Shown here piece by piece: positions 1-6,011 of a stretch of DNA of 32,039 nt. The stretch is from a virus. The translations under genes were made by a program, and so were the position numbers. The DNA lies in the IMG/VR virus record IMGVR_UViG_3300008116_000226, positions 1 to 32,039 of that record. One strand, 5' to 3'. The first letter of the stretch is position 1; each line of letters starts with the position of its first letter. The notes beneath the pieces are model-generated. The model saw nothing but the letters and a program-made list of their open reading frames with translations. It was not told the origin of the DNA and did no database searches.

Positions 1-2
1 CC

Positions 3-281
3 ACCTACCTTCGCCGCTACTCTCTCGCAGCACTTTGCGGAGTCGCCCAGGAGGATGACGATGGCAACACCGCAGCACACAACAAGCCAGCAGTGAATAT
101 CACCTCGGCAGAAGCTGCTCGCATCCGTGAGAACATCGAGAACCTCGGCATTGATGAGGCAGCATTCCTGAAGCACTACGGAGTCAGCGCAGTCGCAGAA
201 TTGACTACTGACAAAGTCGCAGCGATCAACAAGGCATTCGCAGCCAAAGCATCCAAGAAAACCGAACAACCAAAAGCATGA
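3..281 (+). CDS. ERF-family single-strand annealing protein, C-terminal part (5' truncated by window edge)
   Basis: The reading frame is open from the first bases of the window, well upstream of the GTG at 93, so this is the tail of a longer gene. The residues before that GTG read TYLRRYSLAALCGVAQEDDD followed by GN. This matches the conserved block of ERF (essential recombination function) annealing proteins, where an aromatic-R-R-Y-[AS]-L stretch is followed by an acidic DDGN. ERF proteins coat single-stranded DNA and anneal homologous strands in phage recombination. The remaining ~65 residues are a helical, Lys/Ala-rich tail. The stop overlaps the start of the exonuclease gene by 4 nt (ATGA), the usual pairing of annealase and exonuclease. 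The family call rests on the short conserved block only. Without the N-terminus, a related annealase cannot be fully excluded. Confidence 0.75.
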   Translation, partial: TYLRRYSLAALCGVAQEDDDGNTAAHNKPAVNITSAEAARIRENIENLGIDEAAFLKHYGVSAVAELTTDKVAAINKAFAAKASKKTEQPKA

Positions 282-1084
282 GACAAGCAACCATCGAATA
301 CAACCTCGGCAGAGCATATTATGCTCGATCCGCATCTCCTACTAACCTGAACGGACCAGTGAGTAAATCACTGTTGTGGGACTTCAATCAATCACCCTAC
401 AAGTGGAGACACTCGACAGGGAGAGAGTCCACTAAAGCTATGGATCTCGGAGTGTTAATTCACTCCGCGATTCTGGAGCCGAACATCCCCATCGACCAGG
501 TGGCAGCAGTCTCTCCATTCTCAGACTTTCGCACGAAAGTGGCGCAAGAATGGCGAGATGATGCGCGAGCGATGGGTAAAATGATCGTCACAGATGCCGA
601 CATTCGGGCAGCTAGTGGATGCGAGGCAGTCTTCTCTGAGGACTACGCGCAACGCTTTGCTGGTGGCTACAAATCTGAGGTGGCAGTCTTCGCTACCATT
701 GGAGCTACTGAGATTAAAGGCATGATCGACATCGTGCCTGACAATCTCGACCTACTGGTGGATCTCAAGACCACTGCCAAAATCGGGAATCTTCGGAACA
801 TTACTTCCACAATCATCGATCGAGGATACCACTGGCAAGCAGGTCTTTACCTCGACCTGTGGAACGCCGCAAGTGGCGAGAAACGCACACGCTTCGTCAT
901 CTGCTTCATTGAAGTCGATGCGCCACACGAAACGGCATGGGTGGAGTTGAGCAAAGACCTCATCGATGCTGGTCGCGTTGGCTACATGAATGCTGTCGCT
1001 AAGTGGCAAGCATCATGCGCCATGGACTGCTGGTCACGCCAGCATGAGGGTATCACCACAATCGAGAAACCTGCCTACATTTAA
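278..1084 (+). CDS. PD-(D/E)XK exonuclease, RecE/exonuclease VIII-like
   Basis: A 268-residue nuclease predicted to resect double-stranded ends so that the annealase encoded just upstream can act. Visible motifs in order: GxxxH (G58 to H62), an acidic residue in the SEV stretch (E134), D151 in GMID, the VDLKTT core giving D162 and K164 of D-x-K, and Q187 in the QAGLY helix. This is the RecB/RecE-type metal-dependent nuclease signature, as in phage proteins annotated as PD-(D/E)XK nuclease-like or DUF3799. Length fits that family. The start is the ATG within the ATGA overlap with the ERF gene, implying translational coupling. Together they form a Red/RecET-type pair. Activity and polarity are inferred from family, not seen. 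Confidence 0.85.
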   Translation: MRQATIEYNLGRAYYARSASPTNLNGPVSKSLLWDFNQSPYKWRHSTGRESTKAMDLGVLIHSAILEPNIPIDQVAAVSPFSDFRTKVAQEWRDDARAMGKMIVTDADIRAASGCEAVFSEDYAQRFAGGYKSEVAVFATIGATEIKGMIDIVPDNLDLLVDLKTTAKIGNLRNITSTIIDRGYHWQAGLYLDLWNAASGEKRTRFVICFIEVDAPHETAWVELSKDLIDAGRVGYMNAVAKWQASCAMDCWSRQHEGITTIEKPAYI

Positions 1085-1124
1085 CAATTTGGGGGGAGCG
1101 CATCCCACACGCTCAATTTGACTT

Positions 1125-1361
1125 ATGAAAAAGAAATACGATGCAGTCGCCACCGTGGGCAAATACACGGCAAAGGATGGAATAGAGAAAAAACGCTACC
1201 TGACGGTGGGAACGGTCTTTGAAGGAGATGGTAAACTCTCCCTCAAACTCGATGGAGTGCCGGTATCTCCCGATTGGAGTGGGTGGATCTCCTTCTACGA
1301 ACCAAAACCAAGAGACGGTGGTGGTTCTCAGAATAGCGACGATTCTGAAATTCCGTTTTGA
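1125..1361 (+). CDS. Small protein with SSB-like acidic C-terminal tip
   Basis: A 78-residue protein: a compact beta-rich body (VATVGKYTAKDG, KKRYLTVGTVF, LSLKLDGVPV, WSGWISFYEP), a Gly/Ser linker from about residue 64, and the C-terminus NSDDSEIPF. Bacterial SSB proteins end in an acidic stretch followed by I-P-F, which recruits other replication proteins. This tail is the same design. The body is shorter than a normal OB fold (about 100-110 residues), so it may be a minimal OB domain or another fold carrying the SSB tip. It lies 40 nt after the exonuclease gene. No Shine-Dalgarno sequence precedes the ATG; the leader is AT-rich (caatttgactt). Small proteins like this occur in other phage early regions, but their function is not established as far as I know. 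Confidence 0.6.
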   Translation: MKKKYDAVATVGKYTAKDGIEKKRYLTVGTVFEGDGKLSLKLDGVPVSPDWSGWISFYEPKPRDGGGSQNSDDSEIPF

Positions 1362-1370
1362 TCTAGCACC

Positions 1371-1613
1371 ATGAGCATCTTCGATGACACACCTCTGGAG
1401 ATTGGCACCACCTACTACGATAAGACAATTATCGGGTGGGACGCTGAGACACAGAAATATCTCGTTGCATCTCCTTCACACAAGAAAGACCTCTGGTTAT
1501 CTAGAGAAAAAGTGGAATCTACTCACGCCAGCAGTTTGATGGAGGGAGTAGAGTTCCGCGAAGCTAAGCCAGGCAATAGTTACAACACACGATATTTCAG
1601 GAGTCGTTACTAA
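1371..1613 (+). CDS. Hypothetical protein, 80 aa
   Basis: An 80-residue soluble protein starting at an ATG 9 nt after the previous stop. It has a predicted beta-rich N-terminal half (IGTTYYDKTIIGWDAETQKY) and an Arg/Tyr-rich end. No family is recognised. The packed position in the early operon and the lack of an alternative frame support it as a real gene. A 75-nt stretch without a gene follows (1614-1688); I see no promoter or hairpin in it. Confidence 0.55.
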   Translation: MSIFDDTPLEIGTTYYDKTIIGWDAETQKYLVASPSHKKDLWLSREKVESTHASSLMEGVEFREAKPGNSYNTRYFRSRY

Positions 1614-1688
1614 TCCTGACTGAGCTGCGACAGCACATTATACTCTCGCCCAGAGGTTCGCAGCAGGGCAAATTTTCCACATAACAAT

Positions 1689-2033
1689 ATGAAACCAAAA
1701 TACTACACAATACTAAGCAATGCGGTCGAGGCTGGATGCCGTCTTGGAGTCCATCGAGCGCACAAACACACCGACGATCCAACATTCGATGAGATCGAGC
1801 ATCAAGTTCATGCAGCCATCATGCAGTGCATCGATGAGGTATTCAGCTTTGACGAGGTGAAGGAAGCCCAGGAGCTTGGTTTTGCATCCATCACCGTCCC
1901 ATACTCCAAGAACTGCAAGGTCGAGCAGCGATACCTTGCCAATGTCCTTCGTGATATGGCTGGAGTCAGGCACTGCCTCATCGAGACAGGGCATGGAACC
2001 GAAGTTGGACGACTCAAAATCGAACTGAAATGA
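1689..2033 (+). CDS. Hypothetical phage protein, 114 aa
   Basis: A soluble 114-residue protein with an N-terminal helix rich in Ala/His (AVEAGCRLGVHRAHKHTDDP) and an amphipathic acidic helix (HAAIMQCIDEVFSFDEVKEA). Proteins with this RAHKHT/…EIDEVFxFD pattern are common in phage early regions, but I know no assigned function. The ATG at 1689 is preceded by cacataacaat, without a Shine-Dalgarno sequence. The stop overlaps the next start by 4 nt (ATGA), so the two are probably translated together. Confidence 0.6.
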   Translation: MKPKYYTILSNAVEAGCRLGVHRAHKHTDDPTFDEIEHQVHAAIMQCIDEVFSFDEVKEAQELGFASITVPYSKNCKVEQRYLANVLRDMAGVRHCLIETGHGTEVGRLKIELK

Positions 2034-2230
2034 ACCTATTCGATATGCCAGAGGAGTTATCTCCCCGACTACAGTGGATGGAGGAGCAGGAGATCCACAC
2101 CATGAAGACAAGAGACAATCGATGGGTAGCATACAAAAGCGAGACATCGCATAACTACACCCACGATGACGAGATCGACGCAGTGGTCGGTCTGGCGAAG
2201 AAACTCAAAATCAAACTTTGGAAAGAATAA
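2030..2230 (+). CDS. Hypothetical phage protein, 66 aa
   Basis: A 66-residue acidic/basic mixed protein beginning MNLFDMPEELSPRLQWMEEQ and ending in a short helix (VVGLAKKLKIKLWKE). The beginning and the DDEIDAVVGLAKKL end resemble short phage proteins of unknown function that keep this order. It is coupled to the preceding gene by an ATGA overlap and lies 3 nt before the next gene. Confidence 0.55.
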   Translation: MNLFDMPEELSPRLQWMEEQEIHTMKTRDNRWVAYKSETSHNYTHDDEIDAVVGLAKKLKIKLWKE

Positions 2231-2233
2231 CAT

Positions 2234-2572
2234 ATGAAACCAGAACAACAACGAATTAAAATTGCTGAAGTTTGCGGGTGGACTGAAATATCAGAAAGAT
2301 GCATGTGGGGATTGGCACCGAACGCGATTGACGACGGAACGGAAAATTGCTTGCGGCATTTTCCTAAATACGAATCAGACCTAAACGCGATGCATGAGGC
2401 GGAGAAATCGCTAGATGACGATTTAGATTTAGACTATTCAGAAAATCTTGAGTCAGTCACTGGAACTAGGTGGGGTGCTAACAATTCTTACGATATGAGC
2501 AAATATAGATCAGCCACCGCCGCGCAACGCGCAGAAGCATTTCTGAAAACACTTAATCTTTGGACGGAATGA
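2234..2572 (+). CDS. Phage 'ABA sandwich'-type hypothetical protein
   Basis: A 112-residue protein. The order is: an N-terminal helix EQQRIKIAEVCGW, then YESDLNAMHEAEKSL near residues 45-59, and a C-terminal ATAAQRAEAFLKTLNLW near residues 95-110. These blocks, 'x-Y-x-x-D-L-N-A-M-H-E-A-E-K' and 'A-T-A-A-Q-R-A-E-A-F-L', are characteristic of a very common phage family of unknown function (the phage ABA sandwich domain group). Base composition is slightly more A/T-rich than its neighbours. The start follows aaagaataacat. Confidence 0.65.
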   Translation: MKPEQQRIKIAEVCGWTEISERCMWGLAPNAIDDGTENCLRHFPKYESDLNAMHEAEKSLDDDLDLDYSENLESVTGTRWGANNSYDMSKYRSATAAQRAEAFLKTLNLWTE

Positions 2573-2829
2573 ACTCAATCACCATTTACCTGATCTTCAT
2601 CCGCCCCAGGGGATCACACATCTGGACGCAATGGATGAACAAGAATCGCAATCCGTGGAGATCCAGCGAGGCAGAGAAGGCAAACAAGGAAGCAGTGACC
2701 ATCGCCAATACTACCGACTATTGTGCCAGAGTCGTGCCGATTCGCTTGCCAAAACTACCTGACAGCACAGGAACAACAAACTATTCCGTCCTCGCAGATG
2801 GAGACACACTTTACACAACATTCGTATGA
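2569..2829 (+). CDS. Hypothetical protein, 86 aa
   Basis: I place the start at the ATG at 2569, because it forms an ATGA overlap with the preceding stop. An in-frame codon 9 nt upstream would extend it by only three residues. The protein has a beta strand at the N-terminus (SITIYLIFI), a Trp-rich polar middle (IWTQWMNKNRNPWRSSEAEK) and no recognised domain. It is coupled to the RuvC-like gene by another ATGA overlap at 2826-2829. Confidence 0.5.
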   Translation: MNSITIYLIFIRPRGSHIWTQWMNKNRNPWRSSEAEKANKEAVTIANTTDYCARVVPIRLPKLPDSTGTTNYSVLADGDTLYTTFV

Positions 2830-3260
2830 CCATAATTGGAATTGACCCAGGCACTAATGGAGGCATCGCATGGATCTGGCAGGGGAAACCGTGCGTAGAA
2901 AAAATGCCTGATACGCTCAAAGATTTATGGGAGCTATTAGACGAAATCGCAGATCATGATGATTGCAAAGCGTACCTTGAAGCAGTCCACAGTTCACCTC
3001 AGATGGGCGTGAAAAGCGCATTCACCTTTGGTCAGGGACTTGGACAACTGGAGATGGCACTGACTGCTGCAAGAATCCCCTTTGAGCGTGTTCGTCCACA
3101 GGTATGGCAGAAAACCATGGGATGTATGTCAGGAGGGGATAAGAACGTCACCAAGCGCAGAGCGCAGGAACTCTTCCCATCGTTGAAGATCACCCACGCC
3201 ACTGCCGATGCTCTGCTAATCGCTCAATACGGAATCGAGAAAGGAGGGAATCATGCCTAA
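2826..3260 (+). CDS. RuvC-like Holliday junction resolvase
   Basis: A 144-residue RNase H-fold nuclease. Visible catalytic positions: D7 in the first strand (IIGIDPGTNGGIA), E52 at the end of the second core strand (AYLEAV) and D128 in the last helix (HATADALLIA), with H124 nearby. K106 and the K110-R111-R112 run lie where RuvC-type proteins have basic DNA-binding residues. It is slightly shorter than E. coli RuvC, as phage versions often are. It would cleave branched DNA left by ERF-mediated recombination or by replication before packaging. The stop lies 8 nt inside the next gene; the end of this gene carries that gene's Shine-Dalgarno sequence (aaaggaggg). Confidence 0.85.
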   Translation: MTIIGIDPGTNGGIAWIWQGKPCVEKMPDTLKDLWELLDEIADHDDCKAYLEAVHSSPQMGVKSAFTFGQGLGQLEMALTAARIPFERVRPQVWQKTMGCMSGGDKNVTKRRAQELFPSLKITHATADALLIAQYGIEKGGNHA

Positions 3261-3981
3261 GCGATACACAGAAACACAGAAATGGAGTGATCCATGGTTC
3301 CGATCCTTGTCACCCGATGCCAAGCTACTTTGGTTCTGGATGGTAGACAACTGCGACCAGGCGGGAATCATCGATCCCGACTTCGCCCTCTGCGAGTTCC
3401 AGACAGGAATCAAACGAGCGTTTGAAAAGCTGCAGGAACTGGGTGATCGCATCGCCAGGATCGAGAATGGCAAACTCATCATCGTTAAGTTCATCGACTT
3501 CCAGCAAGGACGTTTGTCTAGAGATTGCAAGGCGCACAATCCAGTCTTCCAATCCCTCGAAAAGAACGGAATGCTCGACGAGAATGGCGAAATCAAAGGG
3601 TATCCAAAGGGTATCCAAAGGGTATCGATAGGGTATCCATACCCTACTAGTAATAGTAATAGTAATATAAAGAGTAAATGTACTATTAAGAAAGAAGAGG
3701 ACGAGACTCCACTCCCATACTGTTCAGATGAGTTCACATCGATCTGGAGCGACTGGGAGCGACATCTGAAAGAGAAGAAGAAGCCTCTCTCCCCGACTGC
3801 GAGGAAGATGCAGTTTGCCAAGCTGAGTGAGATGGGAGAGTCCAGGGCAATCATTGCGCTGAAATATTCGATGACCAATGGGTGGCAGGGCATCTACGAG
3901 CCAGACAAGAGCAAATCGTCGGCAAGCACCTATGCCTCCCGACACAACGGCAGAGAACAGATCGAGATCCCAGACCTATGA
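3253..3981 (+). CDS. Phage replication initiator, lambda O-like
   Basis: A 242-residue protein. Residues 1-85 look like the winged-helix N-domain of phage replication proteins (DPWFRSLSPDAKLLWFWMVD, AFEKLQELGDRIARIENG). A low-complexity linker follows (about 110-145, the repeat GYP-KGIQ-RVSIGYP, then S/N repeats). The C-terminal part (170-225) carries FTSIWSDWERHLKEKKKPLS and ALKYSMTNGWQGIYEP, typical of helicase-recruiting C-domains in O/DnaD-like phage proteins. The linker is encoded by iteron-like repeats (listed separately), the arrangement seen in lambda O, where the origin lies inside the gene. The start ATG at 3253 has a strong Shine-Dalgarno sequence. It is coupled by ATGA to the helicase-loader gene. 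The initiator role is inferred from architecture and neighbours. Confidence 0.75.
   Translation: MPKRYTETQKWSDPWFRSLSPDAKLLWFWMVDNCDQAGIIDPDFALCEFQTGIKRAFEKLQELGDRIARIENGKLIIVKFIDFQQGRLSRDCKAHNPVFQSLEKNGMLDENGEIKGYPKGIQRVSIGYPYPTSNSNSNIKSKCTIKKEEDETPLPYCSDEFTSIWSDWERHLKEKKKPLSPTARKMQFAKLSEMGESRAIIALKYSMTNGWQGIYEPDKSKSSASTYASRHNGREQIEIPDL
3598..3644 (+). repeat. Iteron-like direct repeats (4 x GGGTATCC, 11-bp period)
   Basis: Four copies of an 8-mer GGGTATCC begin at 3598, 3609, 3620 (last base G instead of C) and 3631, exactly 11 bp apart with spacers AAA, AAA, ATA. That is about one helical turn, so all face the same side of the DNA. The fourth copy runs into ATACCC (3639-3644), making a near-palindrome of its own half site. 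The repeats lie inside the initiator gene and encode its linker. Confidence 0.8.
3598..3690 (+). other. Candidate origin of replication
   Basis: Iterons (3598-3644) are followed immediately by an A/T-rich tract (about 3645-3690) containing three tandem TAGTAA hexamers (3648-3665) and TATAAAGAGTAAATG. Iterons next to an A/T-rich unwinding element inside the initiator gene, with a helicase-loader gene directly after it, is the layout of the lambda origin. I infer that the product of this gene binds these repeats. Confidence 0.65.
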
Positions 3982-4511
3982 ACGAAGAGCAAAAACAAGC
4001 AGCAAAATTCCTCGCCAATATCGACGAGATGATCGCAACCATGCCAGATGACGAAGAGACTCCAGCATTTGCACAGAATTACCCCTCAGAGAGCGTTTCA
4101 GCGATTCCGAGGGTGGACACACCGCTAGTAGACTTCCCAGACCGTCACGGTCGAAATCTGGAGCTTTACGGAGAAGAATGGAAGAAGGCATACTTCAAGG
4201 CACTCGCAATCGCGGAAGCCGGCGGCATCATCATCGCCTATGGACTCCGAGGCACCGGCAAAACGCAAATCGCTTGCGAGATTGCTCGCAATGCCAAGTT
4301 CCAGAATCCGCACCTTCCCAAAAAGCTGTGGAATATGTCACATGTTCCTCTTTATCGGTCAGCAATCTATGCAAAGGCGATGGATATCTTCATCGATCTC
4401 AAAAACGGATTCAATCGGAAGAATGAACCAAGCGAGAAAGAAGTCATCCATCGATTAGTGGAAGCTGTGTTCCTCGTCATCGATGAGGCACATGTTCGTG
4501 GCAGGCATTGA
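3978..4511 (+). CDS. DnaC-like helicase loader, C-terminally truncated
   Basis: A 177-residue P-loop ATPase. Walker A is GLRGTGKT (residues 89-96) and Walker B is FLVIDE (165-170). The N-terminal ~60 residues are acidic and probably bind helicase or initiator. Phage loaders of this type normally continue some 70-90 residues past Walker B with sensor 1, the arginine finger and sensor 2. Here the frame stops seven residues later (AHVRGRH). None of the three frames downstream resumes a loader-like sequence; the next ATG (4512, same frame) opens the methyltransferase. The start at 3978 is chosen for its ATGA overlap with the initiator; the open frame upstream is a shadow of that gene. It is either a functional short loader or a gene damaged when the methyltransferase was inserted. 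No phage helicase is present, so host DnaB would be the partner. Confidence 0.7.
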   Translation: MNEEQKQAAKFLANIDEMIATMPDDEETPAFAQNYPSESVSAIPRVDTPLVDFPDRHGRNLELYGEEWKKAYFKALAIAEAGGIIIAYGLRGTGKTQIACEIARNAKFQNPHLPKKLWNMSHVPLYRSAIYAKAMDIFIDLKNGFNRKNEPSEKEVIHRLVEAVFLVIDEAHVRGRH

Positions 4512-5477
4512 ATGCAACTGGCAATCCTACAGAACCAAGAAAACACTGTGAACACAAAAACAAGAAACGAAAATGTTATACCACCTCAACAAAGACAACT
4601 CAGAACACTCCATCTCTTTGCAGGAGCAGGTGGAGGAATACTTGCAGACATACTTCTTGGACATCGACCAATCGGAGCCGTGGAGATTGAGAAATACCCA
4701 AGACGAGTATTGCTCGCCAGACAACGAGATGGGATCTTGCCAAAGTTCCCAATCTGGGACGATGTCAGCACCTTCGACGGCAAGCCGTGGAGAGGACAAG
4801 TTAACATTGTTTGCGGAGGATTCCCTTGCCAAGACATATCCAGCGCAGGAAAAGGTGCTGGCATCGAAGGCGAGCGCAGCGGAATGTGGAAACACATGGC
4901 ACGAATTATCGGTGAGATACGACCGAGATACGCATTCGTGGAAAACTCATCTTTGCTTGTGGGACGAGGACTTGCCCTGGTCCTTGGTGACCTTGCCGAA
5001 ATGGGGTATGATGCGAAGTGGGGTGTGCTGGGAGCAGTCGATGCCGGTGCGCCACACAGACGAGACAGAATCTGGATTATGGCAGACTCCAACATGCACA
5101 CAGATCGAACTACGTTCAGAGGAGGCGTGGGAGAAGAAGAAGGTCAGCAGGAACAAATTAGGCAGGAACAGTCTTCCGCCTGTGACGCTACAAGAACAAG
5201 TGATGATGAGCGGATCAACACCGTCGGTAAAAAAATGGCCGACTCCGATAGTCAACGATTCGCACAACTGCATGATGCCACCAAGTCAACTAACGAGGAA
5301 CAATCTTCCAGGTGCAATGTTGAGGGAAGGAGAGAAACCCAATGGTGGACATCTGAACCCAACGTGGGTCGAGTGGCTCATGGGGTGGCCGCTAGAGTGG
5401 ACAGGCTTAAAGCAATCGGGAATGGGCAAGTTCCAGCGGTGGCTGCGCTCGCATGGAAAATTCTAAGCAATCAATAA
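4512..5477 (+). CDS. DNA cytosine-5 methyltransferase
   Basis: A 321-residue C5-cytosine methyltransferase using S-adenosylmethionine. Motif I is LHLFAGAGGGI (about residues 33-43) and motif IV is CGGFPCQD with catalytic C106. Motif VI is VENS (E144-N145), motif VIII is RRDRIW (183-188), and a variable target-recognition region spans about 195-285. Motif X (RLKAIGNGQVP) lies near the C-terminus. All core motifs are present, so it should be active; no cognate endonuclease is nearby, which suggests an orphan protecting phage DNA from host restriction. The first ~30 residues are A-rich and precede the usual domain start. The ATG at 4512 directly abuts the loader stop, and the GTG at 4548 is an alternative start. 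A second long ORF (4573-5466) overlaps it in another frame. Confidence 0.9.
   Translation: MQLAILQNQENTVNTKTRNENVIPPQQRQLRTLHLFAGAGGGILADILLGHRPIGAVEIEKYPRRVLLARQRDGILPKFPIWDDVSTFDGKPWRGQVNIVCGGFPCQDISSAGKGAGIEGERSGMWKHMARIIGEIRPRYAFVENSSLLVGRGLALVLGDLAEMGYDAKWGVLGAVDAGAPHRRDRIWIMADSNMHTDRTTFRGGVGEEEGQQEQIRQEQSSACDATRTSDDERINTVGKKMADSDSQRFAQLHDATKSTNEEQSSRCNVEGRRETQWWTSEPNVGRVAHGVAARVDRLKAIGNGQVPAVAALAWKILSNQ
4573..5466 (+). CDS. Overlapping 297-aa ORF inside the methyltransferase gene
   Basis: This frame, one base ahead of the methyltransferase frame, is open for 297 codons and lies wholly inside that gene. Its translation is not random-looking. It contains THSWKTHLCLWDEDLPW, LPKWGMMRSGVCWE, KWPTPIVNDSHNC and GGHLNPTWVEWLMGWPLEW. 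I recognise these from many phage proteins annotated as hypothetical or 'DNA methylase' C-terminal parts. The same DNA that encodes NPTWVEWLMGW encodes EPNVGRVAHG of the methyltransferase. The ATG at 4573 follows an A-rich leader (acaagaaacgaaa) and has no Shine-Dalgarno sequence. It may be a truly overprinted gene, or an out-of-frame image that databases have propagated because the methyltransferase DNA is conserved. I cannot decide from one sequence, so confidence is for expression as a protein. Confidence 0.35.
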   Translation: MLYHLNKDNSEHSISLQEQVEEYLQTYFLDIDQSEPWRLRNTQDEYCSPDNEMGSCQSSQSGTMSAPSTASRGEDKLTLFAEDSLAKTYPAQEKVLASKASAAECGNTWHELSVRYDRDTHSWKTHLCLWDEDLPWSLVTLPKWGMMRSGVCWEQSMPVRHTDETESGLWQTPTCTQIELRSEEAWEKKKVSRNKLGRNSLPPVTLQEQVMMSGSTPSVKKWPTPIVNDSHNCMMPPSQLTRNNLPGAMLREGEKPNGGHLNPTWVEWLMGWPLEWTGLKQSGMGKFQRWLRSHGKF

Positions 5478-5495
5478 ACACAACAAATTAACACT

Positions 5496-5690
5496 ATGAA
5501 TACAAGCACAACAGCAAAAATAGAGAAATGGCTAACCCGAGGACACAAGATCACGCCACTCCAGGCGTTGAAGAAGTGGGGATGTATGCGCCTCGCAGCG
5601 AGGATCGCAGAACTCCGAGCAAGAGGGCTGAACATCAAAACGAAGTCCATCACACAGAACGGAAAAACCTTTGCCCAATACAGTCTATGA
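5496..5690 (+). CDS. Small helix-turn-helix protein (HTH_39 type)
   Basis: A 64-residue protein of the form KIEKWLTRGHKITPLQALKK-WGCMRLAARIAELRARG-L-x-I. This matches the short winged-helix family found next to phage replication genes (HTH_39 in Pfam terms): a 'TPLEAL…LAARI…L' helix-turn-helix followed by a beta hairpin (IKTKSITQNGKTFAQYSL). It probably binds DNA, as regulator or replication accessory. The leader is A-rich (acaacaaattaacact) without a Shine-Dalgarno sequence. It overlaps the next gene by ATGA. Confidence 0.75.
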   Translation: MNTSTTAKIEKWLTRGHKITPLQALKKWGCMRLAARIAELRARGLNIKTKSITQNGKTFAQYSL

Positions 5691-5971
5691 GAGCAAGCGA
5701 CGAAGGATTCAGAATCATCGGTGGACGACCACGGAAAAAGCCATGGGAGCAGAAGGCGACAATCGTCCTGCGACTGGAGCAGGAAACGTATCAGCGCATC
5801 AGGAGACTGGCAGCGAAGCGGAGATGCAGCGTGAGTCAGGCAGCAGAGTTGTTGATACGCACTCAGGAGTCGGAGAAGATTGAGCCGACACTGCCGGTGG
5901 ACTACTCCCACCTGCTGAATAAACACGCTACCTACACGGTTTCCCAAATTCTTAACGAACCACTGAAATAA
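5687..5971 (+). CDS. Ribbon-helix-helix-like DNA-binding protein
   Basis: A 94-residue protein starting at the ATG of the ATGA overlap. The open frame upstream is a shadow of the preceding gene. The N-terminus has GGRPRKKPWE, an AT-hook-like basic stretch. It is followed by a strand and two helices (IVLRLEQETYQRIRRLAAKR then SVSQAAELLIR) with the pattern of CopG/Arc-type ribbon-helix-helix proteins. The C-terminal tail (YSHLLNKHATYTVSQILNE) is polar. A role as transcriptional regulator is inferred. A promoter-like sequence follows directly downstream. Confidence 0.6.
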   Translation: MRASDEGFRIIGGRPRKKPWEQKATIVLRLEQETYQRIRRLAAKRRCSVSQAAELLIRTQESEKIEPTLPVDYSHLLNKHATYTVSQILNEPLK

Positions 5972-5974
5972 TTC

Positions 5975-6002
5975 TTGTAATTTTTGCGTAACGCAATATA
6001 AT
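5975..6002 (+). promoter_or_regulatory. Sigma70-like promoter candidate
   Basis: TTGTAA (5975-5980) and a perfect TATAAT (5997-6002) are separated by 16 bp in the only clear intergenic gap of this part of the operon. The first ATG (6012) lies about 10 nt after the -10 box, so the transcript would have almost no leader. Confidence 0.5.
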
Positions 6003-6011
6003 CCACCGCAC

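Noticed and set aside
1090-1117. GAGCG…CGCTC inverted repeat between exonuclease and SSB-tail genes
   Set aside because: Only 5 bp of stem and no U-tract on either strand; too weak to call a terminator.
3648-3665. Three tandem TAGTAA units considered as a microsatellite or CRISPR-like array
   Set aside because: Units are 6 bp with no spacers; better explained as part of the A/T-rich origin segment.
3216-3893. 225-codon minus-strand frame opposite the initiator gene
   Set aside because: Translation is dominated by Ser/Leu runs, including the reverse of the iteron/A-T tract. No promoter or leader; the plus-strand gene explains the region.
3882-3977. N-terminal extension of the helicase loader
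   Set aside because: Lies entirely over the initiator's C-terminus in another frame; the ATGA-coupled ATG at 3978 is the natural start.
4586-5101. 171-codon minus-strand frame opposite the methyltransferase
   Set aside because: Low-complexity Pro/Ser-rich translation, no recognised motif; antisense shadow of a conserved gene.
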